Assembly (NCBI GenBank): GCA_020028455.1
Contig: JAHZOA010000002.1
Location: forward strand, 1 to 47,986
Direction of reading: 5' to 3'
Origin: Armatimonadota bacterium
GTDB taxonomy: Bacteria > Sysuimicrobiota > Sysuimicrobiia > Sysuimicrobiales > Kaftiobacteriaceae
DNA length: 47,986 nucleotides
Under the pieces are notes generated by a model. That model was not told the DNA's origin. It did no database searches and saw nothing but the letters and a program-made list of their open reading frames with translations. The position numbers and the translations under genes are program-made. Shown one piece after another: positions 47,867-47,986 of this stretch. Every line of letters begins with the position of its first letter. The stretch's first letter is position 1.

Positions 47867-47986
47867 ATGTCTGAGATCTTCGGGCGAGTGCTGACCGCGA
47901 TGGCGACCCCGTTCGACGAGTCCGGGGGCGTGGACTATGGACAGGCCACGGTCCTGGCGAAGCACCTCATCGCGAACGGATCAGAC
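47867..47986 (+). CDS. dapA: 4-hydroxy-tetrahydrodipicolinate synthase (3'-truncated by window)
   Basis: MSEIFGRVLTAMATPFDESGGVDYGQATVLAKHLIANGSD. Confidence 0.9.
   Translation, partial: MSEIFGRVLTAMATPFDESGGVDYGQATVLAKHLIANGSD

Overview
48 kb of GC-rich, gene-dense bacterial chromosome, essentially all housekeeping genes. Gene order, left to right: recJ (5'-truncated)-relA-SnoaL-like-aminotransferases-GatC-like/amidase-nucleotidyltransferase(-)-hisS-aspS-6S RNA-HU(-)-rarA; then Gfo/Idh-ABC sugar transporter-GH63-like; mnmA-S41 protease-CCA transferase; FBP aldolase/phosphatase(-); parA plus a Cys-rich partner; HAD(-); peroxiredoxin; DMT(-); asnS(-); rimP-nusA-ylxR-infB-ylxP-rbfA-nrnA-truB-ribF-rpsO-pnp-M16 peptidase-dapB-asd-aspartokinase-dapA (truncated). 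The rimP..dapA and hisS-aspS-6S-rarA blocks resemble Firmicute gene order. The lineage itself cannot be fixed from this window. Most notable observations: (1) a Bcp-type peroxiredoxin with an in-frame UGA exactly at the peroxidatic Cys position, a SECIS-like hairpin just downstream and no Cys codon anywhere: a probable selenoprotein split by ORF callers. (2) More than ten intergenic elements built on one plan (arms of tandem 7-9 nt units, usually facing each other as an inverted repeat) but with different unit sequences (GGTCGTA, GGGATAA, AGCTGAAG, ACAATCTAC and others), several of which supply the stop codon of the upstream gene. (3) RecJ fused to a HIRAN domain and a RecQ-like helicase region whose catalytic motifs are degenerate. 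(4) A ParA with an overlapping Cys-cluster partner and no visible ParB/parS. (5) A rimP-nusA-infB leader with promoter, terminator and an overlapping short ORF. No CRISPR array, rRNA, tRNA, transposase or phage genes were recognised.
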